64,000 nt of DNA from Liolophura sinensis (lineage: Eukaryota; Mollusca; Polyplacophora; Chitonida; Chitonidae), in NCBI RefSeq assembly GCF_032854445.1, contig NC_088302.1, positions 51,552,046-51,616,045 on the forward strand, given 5' to 3'. The position numbers and the translations under genes were made by a program. The notes beneath the pieces are model-generated. The model saw nothing but the letters and a program-made list of their open reading frames with translations, had not been told where the DNA came from and searched no databases. Below, one piece after another: positions 36,301 through 45,999 of the stretch; positions within the stretch are counted from its first letter, which is position 1; each line of letters opens with the position of its first letter.

Positions 36301-39300
36301 CCCTATGGCTTGACCAGGTGATCGGACGATTTCCACGTCGTGTACAACGAACGTCTTCCTGATCCTCATCATGTCCACCCACGGCAGAGGACCTAAACAT
36401 CCAATACACCAGTTGTTCATTCACTATCAAGAAATGTCTTCTACACCATACATGTACTTAACTATATTTTTTCAGCCTGTGAGGCCCCAGGGTCAAAAAT
36501 AAATCTTATACTGAAGTCAAAATTTCAATTATTAAATTTGGTATGTTCCTTTCTGCTATTTTAGGTAAAGTTGAATTTACTGTAACATACCCTGAATTTA
36601 CGCTGTAAAGCCAGATTTTGACCCTGTTACATAAGAAATAACAATTTTAAAGTTGATCTGAAATTTTGAGATAAGTCTAAGTTCGCTTCGTGACCCCGGA
36701 GCCTTGTACTGGTAAATGAGTGAAGAGAGATGGGCACAAGCCCCAGTCAAATTTGTGGCCTGGGAACTGCAATGAAACACTGGTCAAAGCCCAGGGGTCA
36801 ATACTTGTATATTAAATTGCTAATACATTGCTATCAAAACCACCTTTACCTAACATTCACTTAGCACATGTCTGATGGGAGACAGTCACTAAACACATGA
36901 TAAACTGACTGATTGCTGGTATTCACTAAACACATGACAAACTATCTGACTGCTGACATTCACTAAACACATGAGAAATTGTCTGACTGCTGACATTCAC
37001 TAAACACATGGCTGATTGCTGAAATTCACCAAACACATCATAAACTACCTGACTGCTGACATTTGCTAAACACTTGATAAAATGACTGAAATTTGCTGAC
37101 ATTCACTATATACATGATACACTGGCAGATAGCTGACATTCACTAAACACATGATACACTGGCTAATAGCTGACATTCACTAACCACACGATACACTGGC
37201 TGATTGCTGATATTCACTAAACACATGATACACTGGCTGATTGCTGACATTCACTAAACACATGATACACTGGTTGATTGCTGACATTCACTAAACACAT
37301 GATACACTGCCTGATTGCTGACATTCACTAAACACATGATACACTGGCTGATTGCTGACATTCACTAAACACATGATACACTGGTTGATTGTTGATATTC
37401 ACTAAACACATAATACACTGGCTGATTGCTGACATTCACTAAACACATGATACACTGGTTGATTGCTGACATTCACTAAACACATGATACACTGGCTGAT
37501 TGCTGACATTCACTAAACACACGATACACTGGCTGATTGCTGATATTCACTAAATACATGATACACTGGTTGATTGTTGACATTCACTAAACACATGATA
37601 CACTGGTTGATTGCTGACATTCACTAAACACATGATACACTGGCTGATTGCTGACATTCACTAAACACACGATACACTGGCTGATTGCTGACATTCACTA
37701 AACACATGATACACTGGTTGATTGTTGACATTCACTAAACACACGATACACTGGCTGATTGCTGACATTCACTAAACACACGATACACTGGCTGATTGCT
37801 GACATTCACTACACACATGATACACTGACTGATTGTTGACATTCACTAAACACATGATACACTGGTTGATTGCTGACATTCACTAAACACATGATACACT
37901 GGTTGATTGTTGATGTTCACTAAACACATGATACACTGGTTGATTGTTGACATTCACTAAACACACGATACACTGGCTGATTGCTGACATTCACTAAACA
38001 CATGATACACTGGCTGATTGCTGACATTCACTAAACACATGATACACTGGTTGATTGTTGATGTTCACTAAACACATAATACACTGGCAGATTGTTGACA
38101 TTCACTAACCACACGATACACTGGCTGATTGCTGACATTCACTAAACACATGATACACTGGCTGATTGCGGACATTCACTAAACACATGATACACTGGTT
38201 GATTGTTGATGTTCACTAAACACATAATACACTGGCAGATTGTTGACATTCATTAAAGACACGATACACTGGCTGATTGCTGACATTCACTAAACACATG
38301 ATACACTGGTTGATTGTTGACATTCACTAAACACACGATACACTGGCTGATTGCTGACATTCACTAAACACATGATACACTGGCTGATTGCTGACATTCA
38401 CTACACACATGATACACTGCCTGATTGCTGACATTCACTAAACACATGATACACTGGTTGATTGCTGACATTCACTAAACACATGATACACTGGCTGATT
38501 GCTGACATTCACTACACACGATACACTGACTGATTGTTGACATTCACTAAACACATGATACACTGGTTGATTGCTGACATTCACTAAACACATGATACAC
38601 TGGCTGATTGCTGACATTCACTAAACACATGATACATTGGCAGATTGCTTAACTGATATCAAGAGCAATGATTAAAGCATTTGTCCACAAACAACAAACT
38701 GAAAGACCAGTGGGACAGCATGAGTGACATCTCTGGATCATGCAGATGAAAAATCATACAATCGATTGTTCAAGTAAACCTTGATTTGCATGTGAGTTGA
38801 TCTTATATCCCCATGTGAGTTGATCTTATATCCATATGTGTGTTGATCTTATATCCCTATGTGTGTTGATCTTATATCCCCATGTGTGTTGATCTTATAT
38901 CCCTGTGCGAGTTGATCTTATATCCCCATGTCTGTTCTCCAGACATCTACCATAATTATAATATGAAGACAAGCACTATATACCACCTATGTATTTTACC
39001 TTATGTGATATATGTCTCAAACCATATTTAGGGATTAGAAAGCTAATGTATAACTCACCCACAGAGACTGTGCAGTAGAGAGAGGACTCAGGGGGTGGGG
39101 TCAACAGGCGACTACACTCTATCACAGTCACTTCTAGACAACCCTGCCCAATGCGGTTGCCACGGAAATACAGATCACGGGCTGGTAATGGTGGTTCATA
39201 GGGCATGAAGAAGGGTTTGTACCTCATTTTGTAGTTAGGTAAAGTGTGCTTCTTACGAATAGAACGACGAATCTAAAATTGGCCAATCACAAGCAAAACT

Positions 39301-42300
39301 TGTATTTTCTGCATAAAACTGTCTAATAATCTTCATGAACTGGGTAAACTACAAAGCAATTCTTTTATAAAAGTCTATAGCATGGCTTTACTTGATTCCA
39401 TTATCTTTTTTGAAATGCAATCCTGTAATATCATTTACAAGGAACAAAAATCAGGAAGAAATGACTGATGATATCTGTACATATACATGTATCACAAAGT
39501 ATTAAAGTTTGTAAAACATTGCATGTTCCTAAGGTACAAAAACTATATGACACACTGGCATTTATGAACAAGCACAAAGTTTGTGCCTATAGTATCCTTA
39601 CCTACACTTTGTCATACTATATATGTATATATCACCCACCCCTCCCTCCTCATTAAAGACAGGGGGATAACAAGGAGACCCCCAAAGGACTAACCTGATT
39701 GACAATAAGTGAAGTAATCTGAGGGATAGGCCGGCCTTCAAACCTCGACTCCACATTGAATTCCATAGTGGGCCTCCTGAGACAAAAAAAATACCCAACA
39801 CTAGAGTAAACTGATTACTCAATTCAAATTCAAACTTGCTTATTCCTTTATTTCATTTGAGTTTTACAGCATACTCAAGAATATTTCACTCATACCACGG
39901 ATGCCAGTTTTAATTATTTATTTGATTAGTGTTTTACGCTGTACTCAAGAATATTTCACTTATACGACGGCGGCCAACATTATGATGGGAAAAAATCTGG
40001 CAGAGCCAAGGGGAAACCCACGACCATCCGCAGGTTGCTGGAAGACCTGCATGTCCCACACACTTTCAATGAAAAAGTCACGAGAAGGGGTAGTGGATCC
40101 ATCCATTTACAAGGTGATCCCTGTGCACCAATTAGATCACAGAATTTGGTGTGACGGAGGATAAATGTAAAAGCAGACTATCTGATAACAGCCACCGCAG
40201 AGTCATTAACATGTTCCTAATCAGACTATCTAAATTCAACATACATGCAATTATCACTTCCTTAATAAACTTGATGCCACATGGCTCTTACTGTTATTAA
40301 GGCAGCTGAATTTACTAACACAGATGAGTTTATGAAGAAAGTGACAGACAGTCATCTACCATACATCAACATCATAACATCTTTCTAACATACCTCGTAA
40401 AAAGCCAGAGACCAGTGGGTGTAGGGTTGTCTAGTCATCTGGAGGCGTAAACAGCCCTTCAGCTCCATCACCTTAACAGACAGGTAAGCCGACTTTCCAA
40501 ACACCAGGTCAGCATCCACAGCCAGGTGAAAACCTCCCTGATATTCAATGTCCAGGGCAATGTCCAACTCCTGTACATACAACATAACAGAATATGGTCA
40601 CTCGACATACCAAATTAACCTACCTGACTTCACTTCACTAAAAGTATAAAACCATTAAGCAGAGCGTGGTTAGCTGGTCTTCCACCAAAGAGCATGCTTG
40701 AAGGAATACGTGCTCACAGTGCAGAAAGCTCACAGACAGAGGAATGAGATTCAAAATGGCTGAAAGCCATGAAAAGCCATTCCAACTATCAAAACATTTT
40801 TTTTACATGTATGTACATAGAAGAGGTCAGGAACATACACTTGACCAATCACAAACAAACATCCCCATTTGAATGGAGAAAATGAAACCACCTGAGGACA
40901 TCAACCAAATCTTTTTTCACTCAATGCCACACTTTACATATGCTTCTAACAGCAGTTGTACAAATCATATATCTTTCAACAAAGGTCAACAAATGAGCGA
41001 ATTAATTTATTTACACTGTACCTCCAAACACTGCTTATCCTCAGAAGTTTGCACATGTTTAATAGCTGCATTGTGAACCATTGGGAAAGTAGGCCCAAAG
41101 TTGAAGTCTCTGACCTGAAACAAAACAGATAAAAAATCACCATTAAACTATGCAACTACTTTATTTGAATGCAAAAAAATAACAAGTTAAAACAATATTT
41201 AGATACAAGAGATCCAAATTTCTTTAAATTTTCAGAAATACTACACCATACATAAACACTATACGTTAACACTGTTATCATATTTATATCATACATCTGT
41301 TATGCTTTGCACGTTCACATTAACCTATGTCATTTTCAAGCTCTGGTGGTAATTAGAAGCTTTCATAATAGATGATACTAAACAAAAGTGTGTTACTCAT
41401 AAACACCTACTTCTAAACATACATATAATATATAACAGTCAATGCTAACTAAATTCACACTCACTTTTTTTTTCATTTTTACACTATGTGAGAAAAATAT
41501 AAAAATCACAAAGAGATAAAAAAAAATTACAGAGATCCTGTCAAGCAGTTTGCCAGATGTTGTCTGCAAAAGTTCCAAAAACTCCACATTCAGCTTCCTT
41601 ATCACCCATCTGTAACAACAAAAAATATCACACTACATTTAACTTCTTGAGTCACAGTTGTTTTCCAACATGTCCAACAATTTTACTTCTAGACTAGCTG
41701 AGCCCACATTGATTTGTTTCTTTGTTTGCTTGTGGTTTAATGCACCTTTTAACATCAGTTCTGTCAAGTCATATGAAAAATTTATCATGATATCACACTG
41801 AAAAATAATGCAGATGATACCAGACATGACACCCAAACATGGTATACCAGCACCAGATCAGCTAGTGCTCTACCCTAGCAGCATGCAGCAGAGAAATTGC
41901 CCAGATTACCAATACCAAAATCCTTAAAACTGAGCTCATTTTGAACCAACCAAGCAGATTAAAGCCATTATGAAATATGGCAGCAAACCTGAAGGTGTGT
42001 ACAGTAAGACATTGTTGTATCAGTACAACCAATGCCAGTGTAAAATATGAGTTAAACTGCAGTAATTAACTGTTTCATTTCACTAGCAGGGAAGATAATC
42101 TCACCGTCTGACAAGGTTGGTGTCTTTCAGCTCTCGGAACAAAAACTGAAATAACACGTTAAGGAACAGACAAGTCTCCTTCCTCGTCTTCAATTCTGGG
42201 TCATTCAACAGTTTCACCAATTCCTGAAATGATCATTAAGCTTCATATAATTCATCAGGTTCATATCACGACAAATAGAATGAAGTGTAGCATGAAATAC

Positions 42301-43686
42301 ACAATAAGAAATGAAAGCAACATCAGAGCTTTTTTTTTTTTTTTTTAAACCTTGGCCTCACTACAACACTGTTACTGAGAGACAAATGTGCCCACTAATA
42401 TGAACTATAAAGTGGGGTGCATTATCAGCAAAATGTTGGCCAATGATAACCTGTGGAACATATATGTATTTCTTTAATTTCAAACATATGATTTCACAGC
42501 TTTTATACTTCCTATAATTGGATAGGAATACAAACTTAATATACATGTATAGGGTATATCAGGTTGACTGAGAGTGTGTGAATCAGTGCCTGTGTTGTAT
42601 ATCTCAGGATGGTTAAATGGTACACATAAGGGGGTAATCTCTGTGAGTCATTGAAATACAATGGAAGACCTTTACGCAAAACATCTAGTAGCTGCTACAC
42701 AATCTAATCCTACAGATAGGTATTTTAGGCATTTCACGTATATTCAACCATGAATTTTTTCATAGCTCACAGTTTACAGGGCTAGGATTACAAATAATAA
42801 TGTACATACACAACCTTTTACACTCATTTGTTCTCAATGTGTTGTCCTCAATATTAAGATGTTTTCTGCTCAATGATACAGCTATTAACCTAGTCTATTT
42901 CTGCATCCAGTGCATGTCAGTTTATGATATGCTTTGCCGTGCAAATGTGGGCTGGACCAAACTTCTCTAAATACAAGTTATACATAGCCTCATGTGTCAG
43001 TAACACAATGTTTGGATAAAACTCAATGACCCGATCAGACTTAGACAAGACGAGGGGTGGGGGGTGAGGGGTGTGGGCTCTCTAGCGCATCTAAAAGACG
43101 TGATTTTACACTAGGTGCCAACAGCATCATTGAGGCGACAGACAGATGTATACTTAATTTACCAGAAACTACCTTAAAAGCCCCCTCTTTATTTTGCAAT
43201 CAAACCCGGGTTGGGTCACACTGAAGACATTAAAATTGGTTTTCATTGCAGCCTCACTTGACAGTCAGCACTTAAACCTTAGAACAAAGAAAAAGAACAA
43301 ATTTCACATACCAGCATGAGAAAAGCAGATCTATTTTTTACTACTACTAAAGCTCTTTGGGTGGGGGGGGGTGGGGGTGTCTGGTTTTTTAAATTTTATT
43401 TTTATTTTATTATTACTGTGTCTACATGTGTGGTATTGTGAGCTATAGTTCACACCCCATAACAGACTGGCACTACCACACGAATATATCGAGTGTCGGC
43501 GTTCACATGTACGCTACTGTCCACCTCATAATGCCATACCTTGGGAAGCCTGAAGGTGTCAGTCTGTGGTGTGAGAGGAACGGGCAGAATGGGCAGAGAT
43601 CTAAACCGTCTCTTCAGCCATAGACACTGAACCAGCAGTGTCAAAACGACACCAGACAGGAATGATGCCAGCAAAATGGCCAACAT
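24557..43686 (-). CDS. PDZD8: PDZD8: ER membrane-contact-site lipid transfer protein (22 exons)
   Basis: Twenty-two exons with consensus splice sites give about 1,154 residues, matching the roughly 1,150 residues of vertebrate PDZD8. Domain order is the same: N-terminal membrane anchor, SMP lipid-transfer domain, C2-like segment, PDZ, long Ser-rich linker, second C2-like segment, C1 zinc finger and C-terminal coiled coil. PDZD8 is an ER protein that moves lipids at ER contacts with mitochondria and Rab7-positive late endosomes, and it affects neuronal calcium. The start is ATG 43686, preceded in frame by a stop 13 codons upstream. All junction phases agree except exon 5 to exon 6, where two bases are missing (see findings). 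Introns hold SINEs, a 48-copy minisatellite and MITE-like elements. Exon coordinates are in the next seven entries. Confidence 0.95.
26660..26786 (+). repeat. SINE family A, 3' half
   Basis: GATCGTGGGTTTCCTCAGGC, GGTTTCCTCCCACTATAATG and GTGAAATATTCTTGAGTACA with an (AAAT)n tail. In PDZD8 intron 19. Confidence 0.85.
26871..27034. repeat. 41-bp tandem repeat, four copies
   Basis: GGAGAAAACCACCACACTCT-like units start at 26871, 26912, 26953 and 26994, each ending near CAGCAGGAGCT. Copies differ by a few bases. In PDZD8 intron 19, right after the SINE. Confidence 0.9.
27818..28440 (-). CDS. PDZD8: PDZD8 exons 17-18: C1 zinc-finger domain
   Basis: Exon 17 (28365-28440): SDEGLHVFKSAQFHTATYCH, FCGKK. 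Exon 18 (27818-27912): IWLKTALQCHSCDMICHKKC, TEKCQAQTLC. Together they give H-X12-C-X2-C ... C-X2-C-X4-H-X2-C and following cysteines, the zinc ligands of a C1 domain. In PDZD8 this domain is reported to bind anionic lipids on the partner organelle. An intron splits the finger after the second cysteine. Confidence 0.93.
28698..28912 (-). repeat. SINE family A, near full length, diverged
   Basis: Starts TTTATTTATCTGATTGATGT and ends in the tRNA-like head (GGACTTGAACTCAAAGCGAA, TCACTGCGCTATGCTACC). In PDZD8 intron 16. Confidence 0.8.
29124..30627 (-). CDS. PDZD8: PDZD8 exons 14-16: second C2-like segment
   Basis: Exon 14 (30484-30627): DPIWNEKFRFDVDDEDKYLN, VCVWCNIPKKMDKNE. DP.WNE.F.F.V..ED..L.V is the classic mid-C2 motif. 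Exon 15 (29619-29725): VSLTLSDVALDCLMTLQGDA, QRTVHL. Exon 16 (29124-29330): RAKLPNLGAHPGFDPNLCFG then DITLGFLH and a linker PFTYEPDTMKVSPSQAAAGG. The canonical Ca2+-binding Asp pattern is not obvious, so a calcium-independent C2 is likely. Exon 16 uses the donor AAA|GTAGGT. Confidence 0.85.
30943..32805 (-). CDS. PDZD8: PDZD8 exons 12-13: Ser/Arg-rich flexible linker
   Basis: Exon 12 (32413-32805, 131 codons) is the longest internal exon. It is rich in Ser-Pro and basic motifs (SLQGSPISERSPQKRSS, RRRTKSSASEV, SPLTTPKKQSPLGSGKTPPL), suggesting a disordered region with many proline-directed phosphorylation sites. Exon 13 (30943-31056, 38 codons) is acidic (LDDPGLEEMESGSESDIEED). It ends VRKTGLVSACQ before GTACAG. 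No folded domain is seen here. Confidence 0.88.
31133..31310. repeat. Short direct repeats in a PDZD8 intron
   Basis: AACTTAGATTTGGTAG occurs two or three times, and AGAGCTCGCCTGTAGGAGAT occurs twice (31168 and 31266). A related piece (AGAGCTCATCCGTATGAGGT) is at about 22669. Probably remnants of a dispersed repeat. Confidence 0.6.
33070..33122 (-). repeat. Small SINE family A fragment
   Basis: AAAGCCCAGAGAAAACCCAT and ACTATCCGTAGGTTGCCGAC match the middle of the SINE in reverse. Confidence 0.55.
33322..36392 (-). CDS. PDZD8: PDZD8 exons 8-11: PDZ domain
   Basis: Exon 8 (36286-36392): GPLPWVDMMRIRKTFVVHDV then EIVRSPGQAIGLLFKE. Exon 9 (36079-36165): DFLLERYESVVVIEAVSPDG, PAAFVDVRK. Exon 10 (35106-35188): NDILVAVGGQKVTSQKQAAK, LLKNAGE. 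Exon 11 (33322-33406): FTIRVERVVRNKSSDVDIKF, EEDFINVK. AIGLLF is the carboxylate-binding loop position, and the I-AV-P-GPA, NDILVAVGG and R-ER strands complete a PDZ fold. Phases are 1, 0, 0, 2 entering these exons and all fit. Confidence 0.92.
36474..36708. mobile_element. MITE-like inverted-repeat element (type 2) in PDZD8 intron 7
   Basis: The left end GGCCCCAGGGTCA ... CTTATACTGAAGTCAAAATT matches the complement of the right end, which reads GGCTCCGGGGTCACGAAG ... CTTAGACTTATCTCAAAATT. The interior (GGTATGTTCCTTTCTG, AAATAACAATTTTAAAG) recurs at 50630-50865 in opposite orientation. Confidence 0.6.
36855..38650. repeat. 37-bp minisatellite, about 48 copies
   Basis: GACATTCACTAAACACATGA recurs every 37 bp, linked by TACACTGGCTGATTGCT. 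The first seven or so units are irregular and diverged, the rest highly alike. Variants (GGTTGATTGTTGA, ACACGATACACTGG) recur in blocks. It fills most of the PDZD8 intron between exons 7 and 8. Confidence 0.96.
38787..38935. repeat. 23-bp tandem repeat, about six copies
   Basis: GTTGATCTTATATCC recurs at 23-bp spacing with linkers of the CCATGTGAGTT / CTATGTGTGTT type. Same intron as the 37-bp array. Confidence 0.9.
39059..40570 (-). CDS. PDZD8: PDZD8 exons 5-7: C-terminal SMP half and start of first C2-like segment
   Basis: Exon 5 (40394-40570): ELDIALDIEYQGGFHLAVDA, then FGKSAYLSVKVMELKGCLRL, ending SLAFYE. Exon 6 (39695-39776): RPTMEFNVESRFEGRPIPQI, TSLIVNQ. Exon 7 (39059-39272): IRRSIRKKHTLPNYKMRYKP then FFMP. 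The IR..IR.KHTLPNYK.RYKPFF stretch is strikingly close to vertebrate PDZD8. It is followed by GCLEVTVIECSRLL, the first strand of a C2-like fold. Exon 5 ends in phase 0 at GAG|GTATGT, but exon 6 (acceptor TTGTCTCAG|) needs two bases carried over to read in frame. Either a very small exon is missing from my model or the sequence has an indel here. Confidence 0.9.
39848..40055 (-). repeat. SINE family A: full 3' part plus a second nested fragment
   Basis: 39848-39905 is a short piece (CATTTGAGTTTTACAGCATA, AATATTTCACTCATACCACG). 39912-40055 is a longer copy (TTTGATTAGTGTTTTACGCT ... CATCCGCAGGTTGCTGGAAG). Two insertions, or one within another, in PDZD8 intron 5. Confidence 0.75.
41022..43686 (-). 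CDS. PDZD8: PDZD8 exons 1-4: membrane anchor and N-terminal SMP domain
   Basis: Exon 1 (43540-43686, 49 codons): MLAILLASFLSGVVLTLLVQ is a signal-anchor helix, followed by basic CLWLKRRFR, so the N-terminus sits in the ER membrane with the rest cytosolic. Exon 2 (42105-42223): ELVKLLNDPELKTRKETCLF then LNVLFQFLFRELKDTNLVRR. Exon 3 (41531-41609): WVIRKLNVEFLELLQTTSGK, LLDRIS. Exon 4 (41022-41114): VRDFNFGPTFPMVHNAAIKH. FLFRELKDT, WV.RK..VEF.ELL and the LLD.IS/RD segments are the diagnostic start of the PDZD8 SMP domain. Donors and acceptors fit (AAG|GTATGG, ATTTCAG|, TTGTTACAG|, GTTTCAG|). Confidence 0.93.
43358..43380 (+). other. G-rich run with quadruplex potential in PDZD8 intron 1
   Basis: GGGTGGGGGGGGGTGGGGGT provides at least four G3 tracts with one-base loops. 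It lies about 160 bp beyond the exon 1 donor, so near the 5' end of the gene. A function is not shown by sequence alone. Confidence 0.5.
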
Positions 43687-43689
43687 CAC

Positions 43690-45390
43690 TGCTAGAGACC
43701 TAAGCTTGTCGCAGAGAGACACTTACTAACGGCCTCACAACAACAACAGCAACAACAACAAAGGCGAACTGTCATTTTTTGTTGACCCGTCCCTTCGCCC
43801 GTGGTCTTAGCCTGAAATGACAACGGCGTAGCGTAAAACCTGTACTTCCACACCATTATCGGGTTCCGCTGTCAAAAACGTATCGTTGGAATAATTCAAC
43901 GCTACAAACAGGATTCATGTTGCCATATTCTGACTGATATATTGATTGGCTCGCTTCTCACAATTATTATCGACTGCCATGTGAGATGTGTTTATTACCT
44001 CCAATCCCAGAAGAGTCCGGCTTACCTCCCCTGGTTCTGTTACAACGCTTAACACCTGTTACACTATCTCACGGATCGTTGGGCCAACCTCAAACAATGT
44101 GACGTTGAATTCGCTTAGCTCTATTAGAACCCTGGGGATATAATTTCAATTCAAATACTCACTGTATTGATTCATATTTAATTCATCACAAAATGCTTAC
44201 AAACTTTGTAACATGCAAGGTAGATTGAGGCATACAATATACACTAATAAAATCTAGGCGAACCTATCAGCTGGAGCTTACATGTAGGCCTACTTAGCAA
44301 ATTAAATGTGTGTATGGGGTTGAACGAGCATATACATCTATAGCAGGCCTAAAAACGGCAACAATACAGAGGCGCGGCTAGCTGATCTACACCATTCTCG
44401 CTAGGCCAAACAGTTTTAAGTACCGGACGGGAGGATCACACGTAGCTCTGTAGGGCTGTGATTACGTATATTATCACTACGGTCCGTATGATGGGAGAAA
44501 TCGTTTTCCCTCCGTTCTCTCTGTTAGTTGGTTGTGCAATGGAGGACATACACGATGGCTGGACATTTGTCTGATGCATATGGTCACCATGGATAAATGA
44601 GACAGTATATATTATCAAAACCTTTGTGACCATAAGTACAAATTTTGTATTTTCCCCATCTTGCCCATGTTAATTGTATACCCTTGGTGTAGACCATTGT
44701 GAGTGAGATTGGAACAGACACTCCCCGAATCAAATAAATAATAAAAAACATACATGTGTTTCGAGTTCATTTCGAGCAAATGTCGTACTGTAAAATAGTT
44801 TCACTCACTTTAACATTCAAAGTATTAATATTGATATGTATCTGTAGATATGTTTAATTTCCTGATACTCAGTATGTTGCGGTCGAGGTCTTGTGCTTAA
44901 AGGTGGTTGGCTGTCAATCGCTAGTACACACGAAGTGCCTGATCAAAACTGCCCTTTTCGTGGCGCCTTTGAGGAACGTTGGTGACAATAAGCGATTGTT
45001 TTTTTCAGTACCGGTAACATTTGTTGAAGACCACTATTAGCTTATCTTCCACCAACATGATAGTATCAATTAAATATCTCTACGTCATATGTGGGAACGG
45101 TTGTCAGTAACTTTTTAAAGTTTACACGGTTTAACACGTGTTTCCACCCGCCTTCGTGTGAGTGAAATATTCTTGAGTACGGCATAAAACACTAATCAAA
45201 TAAATAAATAAATTTAACTACCGGTACCGGGACAAGCATTTTTACTACATATACAACACTCACTAACGCCACCGTATGAGTGAAAAATTAACAGGCATTA
45301 AACAACAATCAAATAAATAATTTTCCTCGTAAATTGCAGCATATAGGTGTATTGCAATGTTTGTTGATTTCATCACATACACGTGTTCTA
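43690..45390. other. PDZD8 upstream region
   Basis: Presumed promoter side of PDZD8. A (CAA)n tract lies at 43738-43762. No further gene is seen and no TATA box is evident. SINE tails at 45130-45321 are listed separately. Confidence 0.4.
45130..45321 (+). repeat. Two SINE family A tails
   Basis: 45140-45214: AGTGAAATATTCTTGAGTAC, GGCATAAAACACTAATCAAA + (AAAT)n. 45250-45321: ACGCCACCGTATGAGTG and ACAACAATCAAATAAATAA. Both plus orientation and heavily truncated. Confidence 0.7.
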
Positions 45391-45412
45391 GCCAGCGGGC
45401 GTGTCCCATACT

Positions 45413-45474
45413 CCTTACAGGGCATGCGTCGCTCTCAACCTCTCGCTTAACATCACTGCCACCATTAGTAAATT
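45413..45474 (+). other. Left arm of an exon-like inverted duplication
   Basis: CCCATACTCCTTACAGGGCA + TGCGTCGCTCTC matches 45766-45827 on the opposite strand (about 80% over 62 bases). In one frame it reads SHTPYRACVALNLSLNITAT, and the other arm reads AHTPYSACVALCLSLCITPT. It follows CACGTGTTCTAG|, a possible acceptor. Either two inverted paralogous exons or the ends of a non-coding element. Confidence 0.35.
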
Positions 45475-45765
45475 TTGTACAAAAATCATGAACAACGTCG
45501 AGATCACTGGGGTGATGGGGATGAAGCAGTAAGTGATGTCAGAAAAGACAAACAATCAATCCGGCTCAACCCTAGCCTCTAATAATACTTTATGCATTTG
45601 CATTCTCTTTATCTAGAGTGTGTACACCATGATTCAAACCTAAACCTAAGCAATTTTATTGATGAATGCTAATTAAACAGTTTCAAGGGAGGAAACAAGT
45701 GATGAGGCTAAGTCCATGCAGTCCTACGTGCGTGTCACAGGCTCCAAAGGTCAAGTCTGTCTATT

Positions 45766-45827
45766 GGTGGGAGTGATACAAAGCGAAAGGCAGAGAGCGA
45801 CACATGCACTGTAAGGAGTATGGGCTT
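45766..45827 (-). other. Right arm of the exon-like inverted duplication
   Basis: Minus-strand copy of the preceding entry. Its frame extends upstream as THIDKLKKTVSNICGDGQAH, giving a Cys-bearing peptide that ends at a stop near 45758. A different frame gives a 68-codon ORF from ATG 45967. I cannot tell which, if either, is used. Confidence 0.3.
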
Positions 45828-45999
45828 GTCCATCGCCACAGATGTTCGATACAGTCTTCTTCAGTTTGTCGATGTGTGTTTCGAGACCCATTGATAATGT
45901 AAATTTCAAGAAGATTCGGCCTTTGTAGTAACGGTGAAGCAGTGCCAGTGACAGCTAACAATAACATGCAAATAACACCACTGCATTTTTATTCACCCG

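Noticed and set aside
45761-45967. 68-codon ORF starting MLLLAVTGTASPLLQ
   Set aside because: The more conserved frame across the inverted copy at 45413-45474 is a different one, so this ORF is doubtful.
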